Shown here in pieces: positions 25,071 through 33,736 of a DNA stretch of 57,004 nucleotides (its first letter is position 1; each line of letters opens with the position of its first letter). The notes below the pieces were generated by a model. It searched no databases. It saw nothing but the letters and a program-made list of their open reading frames with translations, and was not told where the DNA came from. Location: NCBI GenBank assembly GCA_964401685.1, contig CAYNZH010000013.1, forward strand, positions 1 to 57,004. The letters are read 5' to 3'. The DNA comes from DASRQK01 sp964401685. GTDB lineage: Bacteria > Bacteroidota > Bacteroidia > Sphingobacteriales > Sphingobacteriaceae. Made by a program: the position numbers and the translations under genes.

Positions 25071-26360
25071 CTAGTTCCGCAGGCGCAAAGGTCTGTCGCC
25101 GCGCCTTACCTCCGGTACCGTCCGGCCCTGTCCCTGCGTTCCGGTTGCGGTCGTCACCGTTCTAAATCCTACAGTTGCGCTGGATTCGTCTTGCTGCATG
25201 TGTCTCCGTGTCGCTGGTTGCAACCAGAATGCCTGATCATTCCACGAGCCTCCTTTAAAGACACGTGATTTGTTGTTTACCAGGGTAGTCACACCAAACA
25301 ACGGATGCTCGTCACTGTAAGCGACACCGACGGACATGTCCGCCTGATCCTGAGCGGTGGAGTCATTCTGCGCACTCTGAAATTGTTCCCAGGTTGGCTT
25401 CTTAGTGAAACTGCGAAAATCGTGTTGAATTTCCAGGAAACCCTCGTTTCTCATGGGATTGAAATCATTTACGTCTTCGTGGGAAAGGGGGTGATAAATG
25501 TCATCTACCCACTCATTGACATTGCCCGCCATATCATAAAGGAAGAAGTCATTGGGCCAATAACTTTTGACCGGCGCTGTAACAACGTGGCCGTCATTTC
25601 TATAACCGGTGATCCCAGTATATTGCCCGGCCGTCGTTTTGAAATTGGCCATGAGCATTCCCTGCGACTGCTTGCCACTTTGAGCTCTCACGCCCATTCC
25701 GTTCCAGGGATATATTTTACCCTGATCGATCATTTCGAAATCCCTGTTAATATTTTGACCAGTCAATGAAATTGCCGCATATTCCCATTCAGCCTCAGTC
25801 GCTAACCGGAAAGGCTGGGTAATAGCACCTGCGTTTGCAGAGCCATCCGCCTGTCGGAAATCCATCATTGCTTCAGAACGCCATTCGCAGTAAGCAACCG
25901 CCTGTTCCCAACTAACCCCTACAACCGGATAATCTTGAAAACCTTCGTGTTCCAGGTATAGATCGACAAATGGCTCGTTATACGTCAACGGATTGAGCCA
26001 CACCTCCGAGTTGGGAGTGGCATAATAAATCCGCTGCTCATCACCTGGGAATTTTTCCCGCAGATCGTCAAGATATTCCATCCAGTCACCATTGGTGATT
26101 TCGTGTTCATCCATCCAAAAAGACGTGACTGTAACGTTTTTTCGACTGATATCGTGCGTATAGCTAATGTCCTGTCCTTGTAAATTGCCCATCACAAATG
26201 TACCTCCTTCTATGAACACACGTGCCGGCCCCGGACCTTCTGTGTCTAAGGTAGGTTTTGCGGCGCGTGAGAACAGACTGATACGTTGGAAACCGGCCAA
26301 CACAACCAGGGCTGCACAGCAGAAAAATATAAGTATTGAGGGTAAAAAGAGCTTTCTCAT
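25071..26360 (-). CDS. SUMF1-fold exported protein, GldJ/GldK-like
   Basis: 429 residues from ATG 26360. Signal peptide MRKLFLPSILIFFCCAALVVLAGF; no clean lipobox, although Cys residues are present. The rest is a formylglycine-generating-enzyme (SUMF1) fold: FIEGGTFVMGN, SFWMDEHEITNGDWMEYL, YPVVGVSWEQAVAYCEWR, FRLATEAEWEYAA, DMAGNVNEWVDD, KGGSWND and ATVGFRTV. In Bacteroidota, gliding and type IX secretion proteins GldJ and GldK/PorK have this fold without enzymatic use. F. johnsoniae GldJ is longer. No gldL, gldM or gldN follows, so I lean to a GldJ-like role but am unsure. Confidence 0.75.
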   Translation of the reverse strand: MRKLFLPSILIFFCCAALVVLAGFQRISLFSRAAKPTLDTEGPGPARVFIEGGTFVMGNLQGQDISYTHDISRKNVTVTSFWMDEHEITNGDWMEYLDDLREKFPGDEQRIYYATPNSEVWLNPLTYNEPFVDLYLEHEGFQDYPVVGVSWEQAVAYCEWRSEAMMDFRQADGSANAGAITQPFRLATEAEWEYAAISLTGQNINRDFEMIDQGKIYPWNGMGVRAQSGKQSQGMLMANFKTTAGQYTGITGYRNDGHVVTAPVKSYWPNDFFLYDMAGNVNEWVDDIYHPLSHEDVNDFNPMRNEGFLEIQHDFRSFTKKPTWEQFQSAQNDSTAQDQADMSVGVAYSDEHPLFGVTTLVNNKSRVFKGGSWNDQAFWLQPATRRHMQQDESSATVGFRTVTTATGTQGQGRTVPEVRRGDRPLRLRN

Positions 26361-26383
26361 GGAAAAATTGCCGTATATTCGGT

Positions 26384-26414
26384 CAAATATAGGAATATTC
26401 TGTAAGTTTGGCAA
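26384..26414 (-). promoter_or_regulatory. Promoter of the GldJ/K-like gene
   Basis: Minus-strand TTG (26412-26414), 20-nt spacer, TATATTTG (26384-26391). The leader would be about 20 nt. It overlaps the ispF -7 box on the other strand. Confidence 0.7.
26403..26410 (+). promoter_or_regulatory. ispF -7 box
   Basis: TAAGTTTG, 18 nt upstream of the ispF ATG. It lies between the -33 and -7 elements of the divergent promoter. No -33 seen. Confidence 0.4.
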
Positions 26415-26428
26415 GAGATTTTATAGGA

Positions 26429-26911
26429 ATGAAAATTAAGGTAGGATTTGGTTTTGATGTTCACCAACTAAAAGAAGGACATCCCTTTGTGTTGGGAGGC
26501 GTGACTTTGGATCATCATTCAGGAACATTCGGGCACTCAGACGCCGATGTATTGGTCCATGCGATTTGTGATGCCATCTTAGGTGCCGCAAACTTGGAAG
26601 ATATCGGGTATCACTTTCCTAACACAGATCCGAAGTGGAAGGATATTAGTAGTTTAGTTCTTCTCGAGGAGTGTGTCCGCTTGCTTGGAGAGAAGAAGTA
26701 TATTCTGGGGAATATAGATGCCATGTTATCGATTGAAGCACCTAAGATCAAGCCCTATATTCCTGAAATGAAGAAACACATTGCGCTAGCAGCAGGCCTG
26801 ACTCCTGAAGACGTCTCTATCAAGGCAACAACCAATGAGCAGATGGGCTTTATCGGCAGGGAAGAAGGAGTGGTCGCTTACGCGGTCTGCCTAATCGAAA
26901 AACAATCCTAG
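26429..26911 (+). CDS. ispF: 2-C-methyl-D-erythritol 2,4-cyclodiphosphate synthase
   Basis: Cyclises CDP-ME-2-phosphate in the MEP isoprenoid pathway, a trimer with zinc. 160 residues. Seen: KVGFGFDVHQLKEGHPFVLGG with the metal Asp and His, GHSDADVLVHAICDAILGAA with a further metal His, DIGYHFPNTDPKW, and the C-terminal ATTNEQMGFIGREEG. ATG 26429 was chosen because family members start just before the VGFGFDVH strand. Convergent with the DUF2218 gene with an 11-nt gap. Confidence 0.97.
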   Translation: MKIKVGFGFDVHQLKEGHPFVLGGVTLDHHSGTFGHSDADVLVHAICDAILGAANLEDIGYHFPNTDPKWKDISSLVLLEECVRLLGEKKYILGNIDAMLSIEAPKIKPYIPEMKKHIALAAGLTPEDVSIKATTNEQMGFIGREEGVVAYAVCLIEKQS

Positions 26912-26922
26912 AGTCTTTATAG

Positions 26923-27207
26923 TCACGGATTGTTGACCCACGTAATCGTCAGGCTCTCTCTGAAAGCAAATTTGATTAGATGCCTGTCGATCACCCCTTG
27001 GATTTTTTCAACAGTCTCCAAATCAGGCGCATCGATTTCGAACACCAGTTGTTGAGGTGTGGCGTTCATTTCGCAGACACCCTTGGGAAAAATAGCTTTA
27101 CCGCTGTTTTCACTATAAGACGTTTCGATTTTATGCCTGAAATGACGGCACAATTTCCCGATATAATTACTTCCTTGTTCTGTATCTATGATTGCTTTTG
27201 ATATCAT
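26923..27207 (-). CDS. DUF2218 small protein
   Basis: 94 residues from ATG 27207. Pattern of DUF2218: AIIDTEQGSNYIGKLCRHFRHKI, then FPKGVCEMNATPQQLVFEI, and the C-terminal HLIKFAFRESLTITW. Family function is unknown; members are often found near siderophore or metal transport genes. The start overlaps the MFS exporter stop by 4 nt (ATGA), implying coupled expression with the transporter. Confidence 0.78.
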   Translation of the reverse strand: MISKAIIDTEQGSNYIGKLCRHFRHKIETSYSENSGKAIFPKGVCEMNATPQQLVFEIDAPDLETVEKIQGVIDRHLIKFAFRESLTITWVNNP

Positions 27208-28427
27208 GCTAAATTCTTTTTCATATAAAAATGCCTGATAACCAGGATCAAACTGATTCCGGTGAGCAAGCCTCCAAACATAAATGGCATTCCGGGGAAA
27301 TAAGCCCAAGTGTTTTCAGCCGTAAAGTAGGCGAAAAGCCAGGTCATCGCAGGCGGGCCGATGATTGCAGTCAAGCTAATGATCCCGGTGAGTCCGCCCT
27401 GGATCTGTCCCTGCTCTGATGCTGGGATTTGGTTGGATATGATGCCCTGTATGGACGGACCGCCTATGCTCGCAAATACATAGGGGACGCTGGCCGCGAG
27501 CAATATCCAGGGTTGATACGCCAAACCCATCAAAGGGAGGGCAATCGTATAAAGACCCATAGCAATGATCACGCTCCTTTCGGCGCCGAACTTCGGAATG
27601 ATCACTCTCAGTAGACCGGCTTGAACAATGGCCAATAACAATCCAATGAAACCCAAGGACAGGCCCACCATTCTCTCCGCCCAGCCGTACCTTTCCATCG
27701 TGTAATAGGACCAGGTGCTCTGAACGGCGTGTGCAGCAATATTAACAAAAAATATGCACAAAACCAAGGATCCGATCTGCGGAAAGCGGCGTATGTGACG
27801 GAACGATCCGATTGGGTTGGCTTGCCTCCAGCTGAAGGGCCGGCGTTTCTCAGCAGGAAGGGATTCGGGAACAATGAGCCAGCCGTAGATGAAATTGAGG
27901 AGACTCAGTGCTCCCGCAGCAAAAAACGGGATTCGGGGGCCGTAATGTCCAAGCAAGCCTCCAAGGACTGGTCCCAAAATAAATCCAAGACCGAAGGCTG
28001 CACCCAGCAAACCAAAATTCTGGGCGCGCTTCTCTGGGGGACTGACATCAGCGATGTAGGCTGCTGCCACCGTGTGGCTGGCTCCAGTCACTCCCGCAAC
28101 CAATCTCCCAATGAAAAGCCACAAAATCGAAGGAGCAAGTCCCATGAGCACATAATTAATGCAAAATCCCAGGAGGGAGACCAGGAGAACAGGTCTGCGG
28201 CCGAAGCGGTCACTGAGATTACCCAGAACTGACGCGAAGAAAAACTGAGTGAACGCATACGCAAACATCAGCCAACCTCCGTAGGTCGAAGCCTCACTTA
28301 GGGTTCCTCCTATCAACTCGAGAATCAGGGTTGGAAGTACAGGTATAATGATACCTAAGCCTATCACGTCGATCACCACCGTGATAAAAATGAATAACAA
28401 CGCGGGTTGACGAGCTTTCGACATCAT
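27204..28427 (-). CDS. MFS transporter, TetA-like (DHA1) drug/H+ antiporter
   Basis: 407 residues with about 12 membrane segments. Seen: the TM1 segment FITVVIDVIGLGIIIPVLP, the MFS motif A loop GNLSDRFGRRPVLL between TM2 and TM3, GRLVAGVTGASHTVAAAYIAD in TM4 (motif B region), and LGAAFGLGFILGPVLGGLLG in TM5 (motif C, typical of antiporters). The order matches the TCR/Tet family, but substrate cannot be inferred; many such genes have no resistance role. First gene of a two-gene unit with DUF2218. Start is ATG 28427 or the next codon, 28424. Confidence 0.88.
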   Translation of the reverse strand: MMSKARQPALLFIFITVVIDVIGLGIIIPVLPTLILELIGGTLSEASTYGGWLMFAYAFTQFFFASVLGNLSDRFGRRPVLLVSLLGFCINYVLMGLAPSILWLFIGRLVAGVTGASHTVAAAYIADVSPPEKRAQNFGLLGAAFGLGFILGPVLGGLLGHYGPRIPFFAAGALSLLNFIYGWLIVPESLPAEKRRPFSWRQANPIGSFRHIRRFPQIGSLVLCIFFVNIAAHAVQSTWSYYTMERYGWAERMVGLSLGFIGLLLAIVQAGLLRVIIPKFGAERSVIIAMGLYTIALPLMGLAYQPWILLAASVPYVFASIGGPSIQGIISNQIPASEQGQIQGGLTGIISLTAIIGPPAMTWLFAYFTAENTWAYFPGMPFMFGGLLTGISLILVIRHFYMKKNLA

Positions 28428-28431
28428 CGGG

Positions 28432-28439
28432 CAAAGGTA
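28432..28439 (-). promoter_or_regulatory. -7 box of the MFS gene
   Basis: Minus-strand TACCTTTG, ending 4 nt before the first ATG. No matching -33. Suggests a leaderless or nearly leaderless transcript. Confidence 0.45.
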
Positions 28440-28551
28440 AGGATTTGTTTTACAAAATGTCTTTTGTAATTATGCAGTTACGGGTAAGGGATAATGCGCG
28501 GAATTGCCCATATTTGAGGATTGACTTTTTATAAATTTATGCTATCACCTT

Positions 28552-30975
28552 ATGAATAAGAATTACTTAACGTCCATTTTGTCACTTGGATTCCTGTTGG
28601 TTTCCACGGGAGCAATAATGGCTCAAGACAATCTTAGGTATCAGAAACCGCCCCAGTCTATTCTGGAGCTGGTGGACGCACCGACGACGCCATCAGTTTC
28701 AATTACCAGAAGCGGAAATACTGCGCTCCTTTACGAAAGGCCGGATTTCCCGACTATCAACGATGTTTCCCAGCCTGTATTAGGTCTGGCTGGTCTTCGT
28801 TTAAATCCGGCAAACACCTCCTCGGCGGTGGCCAGCGGCACGACTTCTATCACTGTCAGGGACTTGACCACAGGACAGGATTATAAAATTACCGGATTGC
28901 CTGCCGAACCGCGGATTGGCAATACCTCTCTGAATCCGGATGAGACGATGCTTGCGTTCAGCAACAGCACAGATCAAGGGGTTGAGCTTTGGATCGCAGA
29001 TCTGAGCACTTATTCGGCTCGGAAACTGACCGATCAGTATCTCAATGCAGCATATGGCAGCACTTTTTCGTGGACTCCTGACGGTTCGCGGATTTTGGCT
29101 AGCTTTATTCCATCAGGCAGAGGCGAAGTACAGAGCCAGAACATGGTGCCGACCGGCCCGATAGTCCAGGAAAATTTAGGTAAGGCTGCACCTTCGCGGA
29201 CCTACCAAAATTTACTTCAAAATCCTTACGATGAATGGCTGTTCGATTATTTCCTTACTTCGCAGCTCGCGTATATAGGTTTGGACGGCCAAATCGCCAA
29301 GCTCGGCCAGCCTGCCATCTATCGCTCGTTTAGCTTTTCACCAGATGGTTCTCATCTTTTGGTACAAAGAGTTCAAAAACCTTATTCATACCTGGTGCCT
29401 GTCCAGTCCTTTCCTTATGATGTCGTGATTTGGGACGCTCAGGGAAATGAAATCAAAAAGGTTCACCAATACCCTCTAAACGAAGCGGCAAATTTCACCC
29501 GTGATGGCGTTTCTGAAGGGCCCCGATCGTATAGCTGGCGCCCAGACCAACCAGCCACGCTATATTGGGTGCAGGCTTTGGACGGTGGAGATCCCAAAAA
29601 GGAGGTTGATCAACGCGATGGAGTTTACCAATTGGCAGCACCTTTCAGTGGACAACCATCCCTGTTGGTCAGCACCGGATACCGTTACGGCGGAATCACA
29701 TGGACAGATAGGGATGTTGCTATCCTTAACGAGCGCTGGAGCACGACCCGTACAGAAAAAATGACGCTATTCAACACCCAGAGCGGTGAAAAGCTGCAGG
29801 TCATCTCTGAGCGATCCACAGACGATTCCTATGGCGCTCCAGGCCGTTTCGTCACGACTACAAACGATTATAATCGCAGTATCTTACTGGCGGATAAAGG
29901 CAGGCAATTGACCGTATTTACTATTTCGAATGGACCTTCGCCTGAGGGCGATAGGCCGTTTCTAATGAAATGGAATCTGATTTCCGGTAAACAGGACACG
30001 TTGTTTAAATCCAAGGCACCCTACTATGAGTCGCCTGTGTTTTTCAACAATACGGGTACTTTAATAATTTCCCGTGAATCTATAGACGAGCCAGCAAATT
30101 ACTTTAGTGTTCAGCTGAGAAATGGCCGCGAAACTCAAATCACCAACTTTCCTCATCCATACCCATCGCTCAAGGGCGTTACAAAGCAGCAGGTTTCCTA
30201 CCAGCGTGCTGATGGTCTGAATTTGACTGGAACCTTATATTTGCCAGAAGGCTATAAGGTAGAGGACGGTCCGCTTCCAATGCTTATGTGGGCTTACCCG
30301 CGTGAATTTGAGAGTATTGAGGCTGCTAGTCAGATCCGAGGTTCATTGTATCGTTTTACACGTTTATCATGGGGTTCGCCGGTGTATTGGGTTACTCGGG
30401 GTTATGCAGTTCTTGACAATGCGGACATGCCAATAGTTGGGGGAGACGATCGAGAGCCTAACGACACATTTGTGGAACAGTTGGAAGAAAACGCTAAAGC
30501 GGCGATTGATCATCTTGCTGCTCAGGGGATTATTGATCCTAACCGTGTCGGAGTCGGTGGGCATTCCTACGGGGCATTTATGACGGCAAACTTGCTTGCA
30601 CATACGGACCTGTTTGCTGCTGGCCTAGCACGTAGTGGAGCATACAACCGAACTTTCACGCCGTTTGGGTTCCAAAATGAGCGCAGAACTTACTGGGAAG
30701 CGCAAGACGTTTATACGCGTATGTCACCGTTCTCTTATGCGCATAAAATAAATGAACCTATTTTGTTGATTCACGGAATGGACGATGAAAACTCAGGAAC
30801 ATTCCCGATACAGTCGGAAAGGCTGTACAATGCGATCAAAGGACACGGCGGAACTGCCCGTCTGGTGTTTCTGCCTAAAGAGTTCCATGGCTATAGAGCC
30901 AAAGAATCGATTTTGCATACACTTTGGGAAATGGACACTTGGCTTGAAACCTACGTCAAGAACAAAAAGGACTAA
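28552..30975 (+). CDS. Exported S9-family peptidase (prolyl-oligopeptidase fold)
   Basis: 807 residues. Signal peptide MNKNYLTSILSLGFLLVSTGAIMAQ, so periplasmic or surface. The N-terminal two thirds is a beta-propeller-like region with repeated WxxDG/SPDG-type blades (FSWTPDGSRIL, FSFSPDGSHLL). The C-terminal alpha/beta hydrolase carries the catalytic triad: Ser672 in GVGGHSYGAFMTA, Asp745 in LLIHGMDDEN and His779 in PKEFHGY. The blade content resembles glutamyl-endopeptidase-like S9 members (S9D), but subfamily and specificity are inference. Single gene with a strong terminator after it. No exact promoter box in the 28,440-28,551 gap. Confidence 0.9.
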   Translation: MNKNYLTSILSLGFLLVSTGAIMAQDNLRYQKPPQSILELVDAPTTPSVSITRSGNTALLYERPDFPTINDVSQPVLGLAGLRLNPANTSSAVASGTTSITVRDLTTGQDYKITGLPAEPRIGNTSLNPDETMLAFSNSTDQGVELWIADLSTYSARKLTDQYLNAAYGSTFSWTPDGSRILASFIPSGRGEVQSQNMVPTGPIVQENLGKAAPSRTYQNLLQNPYDEWLFDYFLTSQLAYIGLDGQIAKLGQPAIYRSFSFSPDGSHLLVQRVQKPYSYLVPVQSFPYDVVIWDAQGNEIKKVHQYPLNEAANFTRDGVSEGPRSYSWRPDQPATLYWVQALDGGDPKKEVDQRDGVYQLAAPFSGQPSLLVSTGYRYGGITWTDRDVAILNERWSTTRTEKMTLFNTQSGEKLQVISERSTDDSYGAPGRFVTTTNDYNRSILLADKGRQLTVFTISNGPSPEGDRPFLMKWNLISGKQDTLFKSKAPYYESPVFFNNTGTLIISRESIDEPANYFSVQLRNGRETQITNFPHPYPSLKGVTKQQVSYQRADGLNLTGTLYLPEGYKVEDGPLPMLMWAYPREFESIEAASQIRGSLYRFTRLSWGSPVYWVTRGYAVLDNADMPIVGGDDREPNDTFVEQLEENAKAAIDHLAAQGIIDPNRVGVGGHSYGAFMTANLLAHTDLFAAGLARSGAYNRTFTPFGFQNERRTYWEAQDVYTRMSPFSYAHKINEPILLIHGMDDENSGTFPIQSERLYNAIKGHGGTARLVFLPKEFHGYRAKESILHTLWEMDTWLETYVKNKKD

Positions 30976-31004
30976 TAAGGACGGATTTATCCTTAGAATT
31001 GAAG

Positions 31005-31038
31005 CCCAGGCTCCCCTTGTGAGGAACCTGGGTTTTTT
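31005..31038 (+). terminator. Terminator after the S9 peptidase
   Basis: CCCAGG / CCTGGG stem (31005-31010 and 31027-31032) followed by six U (31033-31038), between convergent genes. The reverse orientation lacks a U-run. Confidence 0.85.
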
Positions 31039-31501
31039 ATTTCAGAATGGATTTGAGATCCGCCGGCGAATAATTCACCGACTTGAGTGTCTTCCTGTCT
31101 TCTGTACGGAAGACCAGATAATGGCCGTCAGCTTGTTCATAATGACAATCGACACCTTTCGCTTGGTAGTGAGCGACTGTTTTCTCTGCTTCTTCCAGCG
31201 TCTTACAAGCCTTGCTCATGTTTGAGCGTTGGACTTCTTCGAATAGCTCGCTGAATTTGTCCGCTAAACCAAACTCGAGAACTGCCCCAGACAACACATA
31301 TTGTATGTCACAGAGGGCGTCTGCCACTTCTACGAGGTCCTTATTTTCAATGGCTTCTTCCAGTTCTTTCAATTCCTCCGCGATCAGTGCGACCCTCAAT
31401 TTACAACGCTGTTCCGCGGGAATCTGTGGTTCAGGGAGTATGGGATGCTTAAACGTTTTGTGGAATTCCGCTACTGCGGTCAAAGTCTTTGGATCGGTCA
31501 T
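31037..31501 (-). CDS. MazG-like nucleotide pyrophosphohydrolase
   Basis: 154 residues, all-alpha NTP-PPase superfamily. Seen: RVALIAEELKELEEAIENKD and LVEVADALCDIQYVLSGA, the EExxE...EVxDxxxD metal-binding pattern of MazG/HisE-like enzymes. Probably hydrolyses a non-canonical or excess nucleoside triphosphate to monophosphate and PPi. Similar proteins are often annotated phosphoribosyl-ATP pyrophosphohydrolase-like, but no his gene is nearby. It starts 6 nt after the pseudouridine synthase stop, so the two form an operon. Confidence 0.82.
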   Translation of the reverse strand: MTDPKTLTAVAEFHKTFKHPILPEPQIPAEQRCKLRVALIAEELKELEEAIENKDLVEVADALCDIQYVLSGAVLEFGLADKFSELFEEVQRSNMSKACKTLEEAEKTVAHYQAKGVDCHYEQADGHYLVFRTEDRKTLKSVNYSPADLKSILK

Positions 31502-31507
31502 TTCACT

Positions 31508-32647
31508 TTAGTATTTTATTAAATGTTTCAGTTGGATAATCTCCTTCTCATCCAGATATCTCCAGCGACCCCGCGGAAGGTCTTTTTTGGTTAGGTTGGC
31601 GTAGATGACGCGATCCAGTTTCACGACGTCGTACCCCAGAGATTCAAATATACGCCTAACGATCCGGTTTTTACCACTATGTATTTGGATCCCAACTTCG
31701 CGTTTGGAAGCACCCTGAACGTAACTGACGTCGTCTGGTTTTATCAAGCCATCTTCTAGCTCCAGACCAAATTGTATTTTGTTGAAATCCCCCTGAGTCA
31801 GGTTTTTATCCAATTCTACATGGTAAATTTTGCTCACTTTATTTCTGGGATGGGCTAGTTTTTCAGCTAGGTAACCGTCATTTGTCAGAAGCAATAATCC
31901 TGTGGTGTTTCGGTCCAGTCGGCCGATGGGGTAGATGCGTTCCCGTGTTGCTTTTGCCACCAATTCCATCACAGTCTTGCGTTCTTGCGGATCGTCAGTT
32001 GTGGTAAGGTAATCTTTGGGCTTATTCAACAGGATGTACATCATTTTTTCCCTTTTCAGGCGCTCATTGTTATAGCGAATTTCGTCTTTCGCGGGATCGA
32101 CCTTGGTGCCCAACTCGGTGACGACATTGCCATTGACGGAGATAACGCCGGCTGAAATTAGCTCGTCTGCTTTCCGTCTTGAGCAAATTCCTGCATTGGC
32201 TACGTACCTGTTCAGACGGATCAATCCGTCGTCTTGCACTTGCTCAGAAGCGGGATTTCGCTTGGACATGGTTCTCGGTTTTTTTGAGAGTCCTTTGAAA
32301 TCACCGCGATCTTCGTTTCTTCCGAAGGAAGGTTTGCGATCGCTAAATGGTTTACGATCTCCATATGGTTTNNNNNNNNNNNNNNNNNNNNNNNNNNNNN
32401 NNNNNNNNNNNNNNNNNNNNNNNNNNNNNNNNNNNNNNNNNNNNNNNNNNNNNNNNNNNNNNNNNNNNNNNTCTTTGCGATCCTCGTTTCTTCCGAAGGA
32501 AGGTTTGCGGTCACCAAAGGGTTTGCGATCTGAAGATTCTTTGTAACTGCTTCCTTCGCCTGAGCGGCGAGAAGAAGATCCATGACGTTTTGAGGCAGAA
32601 GGGCTGGATTTGTCGTCGCGACTGTTCCGTTTTTTATTAAAGGGCAT
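31508..32647 (-). CDS. RsuA/RluB-family rRNA pseudouridine synthase with repetitive N-terminal tail
   Basis: The C-terminal 250 residues form a 16S/23S rRNA pseudouridine synthase: an S4 RNA-binding domain (IRLNRYVANAGICSRRKADELISAG), then the catalytic GRLDRNTTGLLLLTNDG with the nucleophilic Asp, KIYHVELDK, and GKNRIVRRIFESLGYDV. The N-terminal part is a charged low-complexity tail of DRKPxGDRKPSFGRNED-type repeats. A 100-N gap sits in this repeat array, so the true tail length is unknown. ATG 32647 begins MPFNKKRNSRDD; a longer in-frame start at 32710 would precede a -7 box. RluB is the likelier family assignment, but the target base is not decided. Confidence 0.88.
   Translation of the reverse strand: MPFNKKRNSRDDKSSPSASKRHGSSSRRSGEGSSYKESSDRKPFGDRKPSFGRNEDRKXXXXXXXXXXXXXXXXXXXXXXXXXXXXXXXXXXKPYGDRKPFSDRKPSFGRNEDRGDFKGLSKKPRTMSKRNPASEQVQDDGLIRLNRYVANAGICSRRKADELISAGVISVNGNVVTELGTKVDPAKDEIRYNNERLKREKMMYILLNKPKDYLTTTDDPQERKTVMELVAKATRERIYPIGRLDRNTTGLLLLTNDGYLAEKLAHPRNKVSKIYHVELDKNLTQGDFNKIQFGLELEDGLIKPDDVSYVQGASKREVGIQIHSGKNRIVRRIFESLGYDVVKLDRVIYANLTKKDLPRGRWRYLDEKEIIQLKHLIKY
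32372..32471. other. Assembly gap (100 N) inside tandem repeats
   Basis: Exactly 100 N. Both flanks carry related but not identical copies of a repeat encoding KPSFGRNEDR (plus-strand core cgtttcttccgaaggaagg). The array probably broke the assembly here, so repeat number is unknown. Confidence 0.99.
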
Positions 32648-32672
32648 TCTTATTCCAATTTTAAATATTCTG

Positions 32673-32680
32673 CAAAGATA
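32673..32680 (-). promoter_or_regulatory. Proximal -7 box of the pseudouridine synthase gene
   Basis: Minus-strand TATCTTTG, 25 nt upstream of the ATG. No -33 match. A better promoter lies farther upstream. Confidence 0.4.
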
Positions 32681-32730
32681 GGGAATTTTACGGAATATCA
32701 CGGACATCATTTTGACTCGCCACCTTCCCT

Positions 32731-32763
32731 CAAATATAAGTTAAAATTTGTTAAAAAGGCAAA
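32731..32763 (-). promoter_or_regulatory. Distal promoter of the pseudouridine synthase-MazG operon
   Basis: Minus-strand TTTG (32760-32763), 21-nt spacer, TATATTTG (32731-32738). Strong consensus match, predicting a leader of roughly 80 nt. Divergent from the lytic transglycosylase promoter. Confidence 0.68.
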
Positions 32764-32778
32764 CAAAAACCATAAGAA

Positions 32779-32810
32779 TTTGTTCCCTCGATTAATTGTT
32801 TATATATTTG
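32779..32810 (+). promoter_or_regulatory. Promoter of the lytic transglycosylase gene
   Basis: TTTG (32779-32782), 20-nt spacer, TATATTTG (32803-32810), one of the best promoter matches in the window. The leader (about 90 nt) begins with GTCCCC, which can pair with GGGGAC at 32853-32858. Confidence 0.75.
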
Positions 32811-32903
32811 TCCCCGATTTGGATCAAGGAGCACAGTTTAGACTTTGATTTTGGGGACTCTCGAGAACTTGAAATAGACTAAATTACTCCAGAAAGGTAC
32901 TGA

Positions 32904-33722
32904 ATGATAAAAAAGCAAATTCTGTGTTGCAGTGCGTTTTTTTCACTTCTGATCGTTGCAAAATTAGCAAAATATGATCATGCAGAAGCTGAACAAAGCA
33001 CCAAACAGCAACAGGTTCATTTTGTTTCTACAGCTGAAACGAATGAAGACGAAGGGGTAAAGTCCGAAAGGTTGGCATCCCTTCATTTTGCCCAGGTCTA
33101 CTTACCCCATGACCGGCAAGTATTAAACAAAATGACACGCTATTTAGATGATTATTCTCATCAGAATAGTGCATCCCGTAAACTTTATGAGAAAGCGTTG
33201 AAATTCCTTCCAGAAGTGGAGCGAATTTTGGTTTCTATGGGAATTCCTGAGGATTTCAAGTACATTCCACTCATTGAAAGTGGATTGACGAAAAATACCA
33301 CGTCTATAAAGGGCGCTTCGGGGTATTGGCAGTTCATTCCAGCAACAGCCCGTGCGTATGGTTTGCGCGTGGATGCTGAGGTGGATGAGAGGCAGGATTT
33401 GGTCAAATCGACCCGTGCTGCAGCAAAATACCTGAAAGCGCTGTATAGGGAGTTCGAAGACTGGACTTTAGTTGCTGCTGCATACAATATTGGCGATGGC
33501 AACTTGCGGCGTGCAATAGCTCGGCAGGGCCAGGATGACTACTTCAGGCTTAAACTGAACAGAGAAACAGGAAGTTATATCTATAAGTTGATTGCGGCGA
33601 AGGAAATGATCGAGCAACCTGAAATGTACGGTTATGCTGCGAAGAAAGCCAAGAACGTCAGCAAGCCGGAACCCACCTTATACGCTTGGGAATCCTCGTC
33701 CTTTACCGAGAACTTACTTTAG
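32904..33722 (+). CDS. Membrane-associated lytic transglycosylase (GH23, MltD-like)
   Basis: Cleaves peptidoglycan between MurNAc and GlcNAc with formation of a 1,6-anhydro ring. 272 residues. Signal peptide MIKKQILCCSAFFSLLIVA, then a helical lead, then the SLT domain (about 100-240): catalytic Glu in YIPLIESGL, GASGYWQFIPATARAYGL, and AAAYNIGDGNLRRAI. MltD proteins carry C-terminal LysM domains; these are absent, the chain ends at about residue 272, so wall targeting must come from elsewhere. Single gene with its own promoter. Confidence 0.92.
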   Translation: MIKKQILCCSAFFSLLIVAKLAKYDHAEAEQSTKQQQVHFVSTAETNEDEGVKSERLASLHFAQVYLPHDRQVLNKMTRYLDDYSHQNSASRKLYEKALKFLPEVERILVSMGIPEDFKYIPLIESGLTKNTTSIKGASGYWQFIPATARAYGLRVDAEVDERQDLVKSTRAAAKYLKALYREFEDWTLVAAAYNIGDGNLRRAIARQGQDDYFRLKLNRETGSYIYKLIAAKEMIEQPEMYGYAAKKAKNVSKPEPTLYAWESSSFTENLL

Positions 33723-33736
33723 AAACTGCTGAAAAC

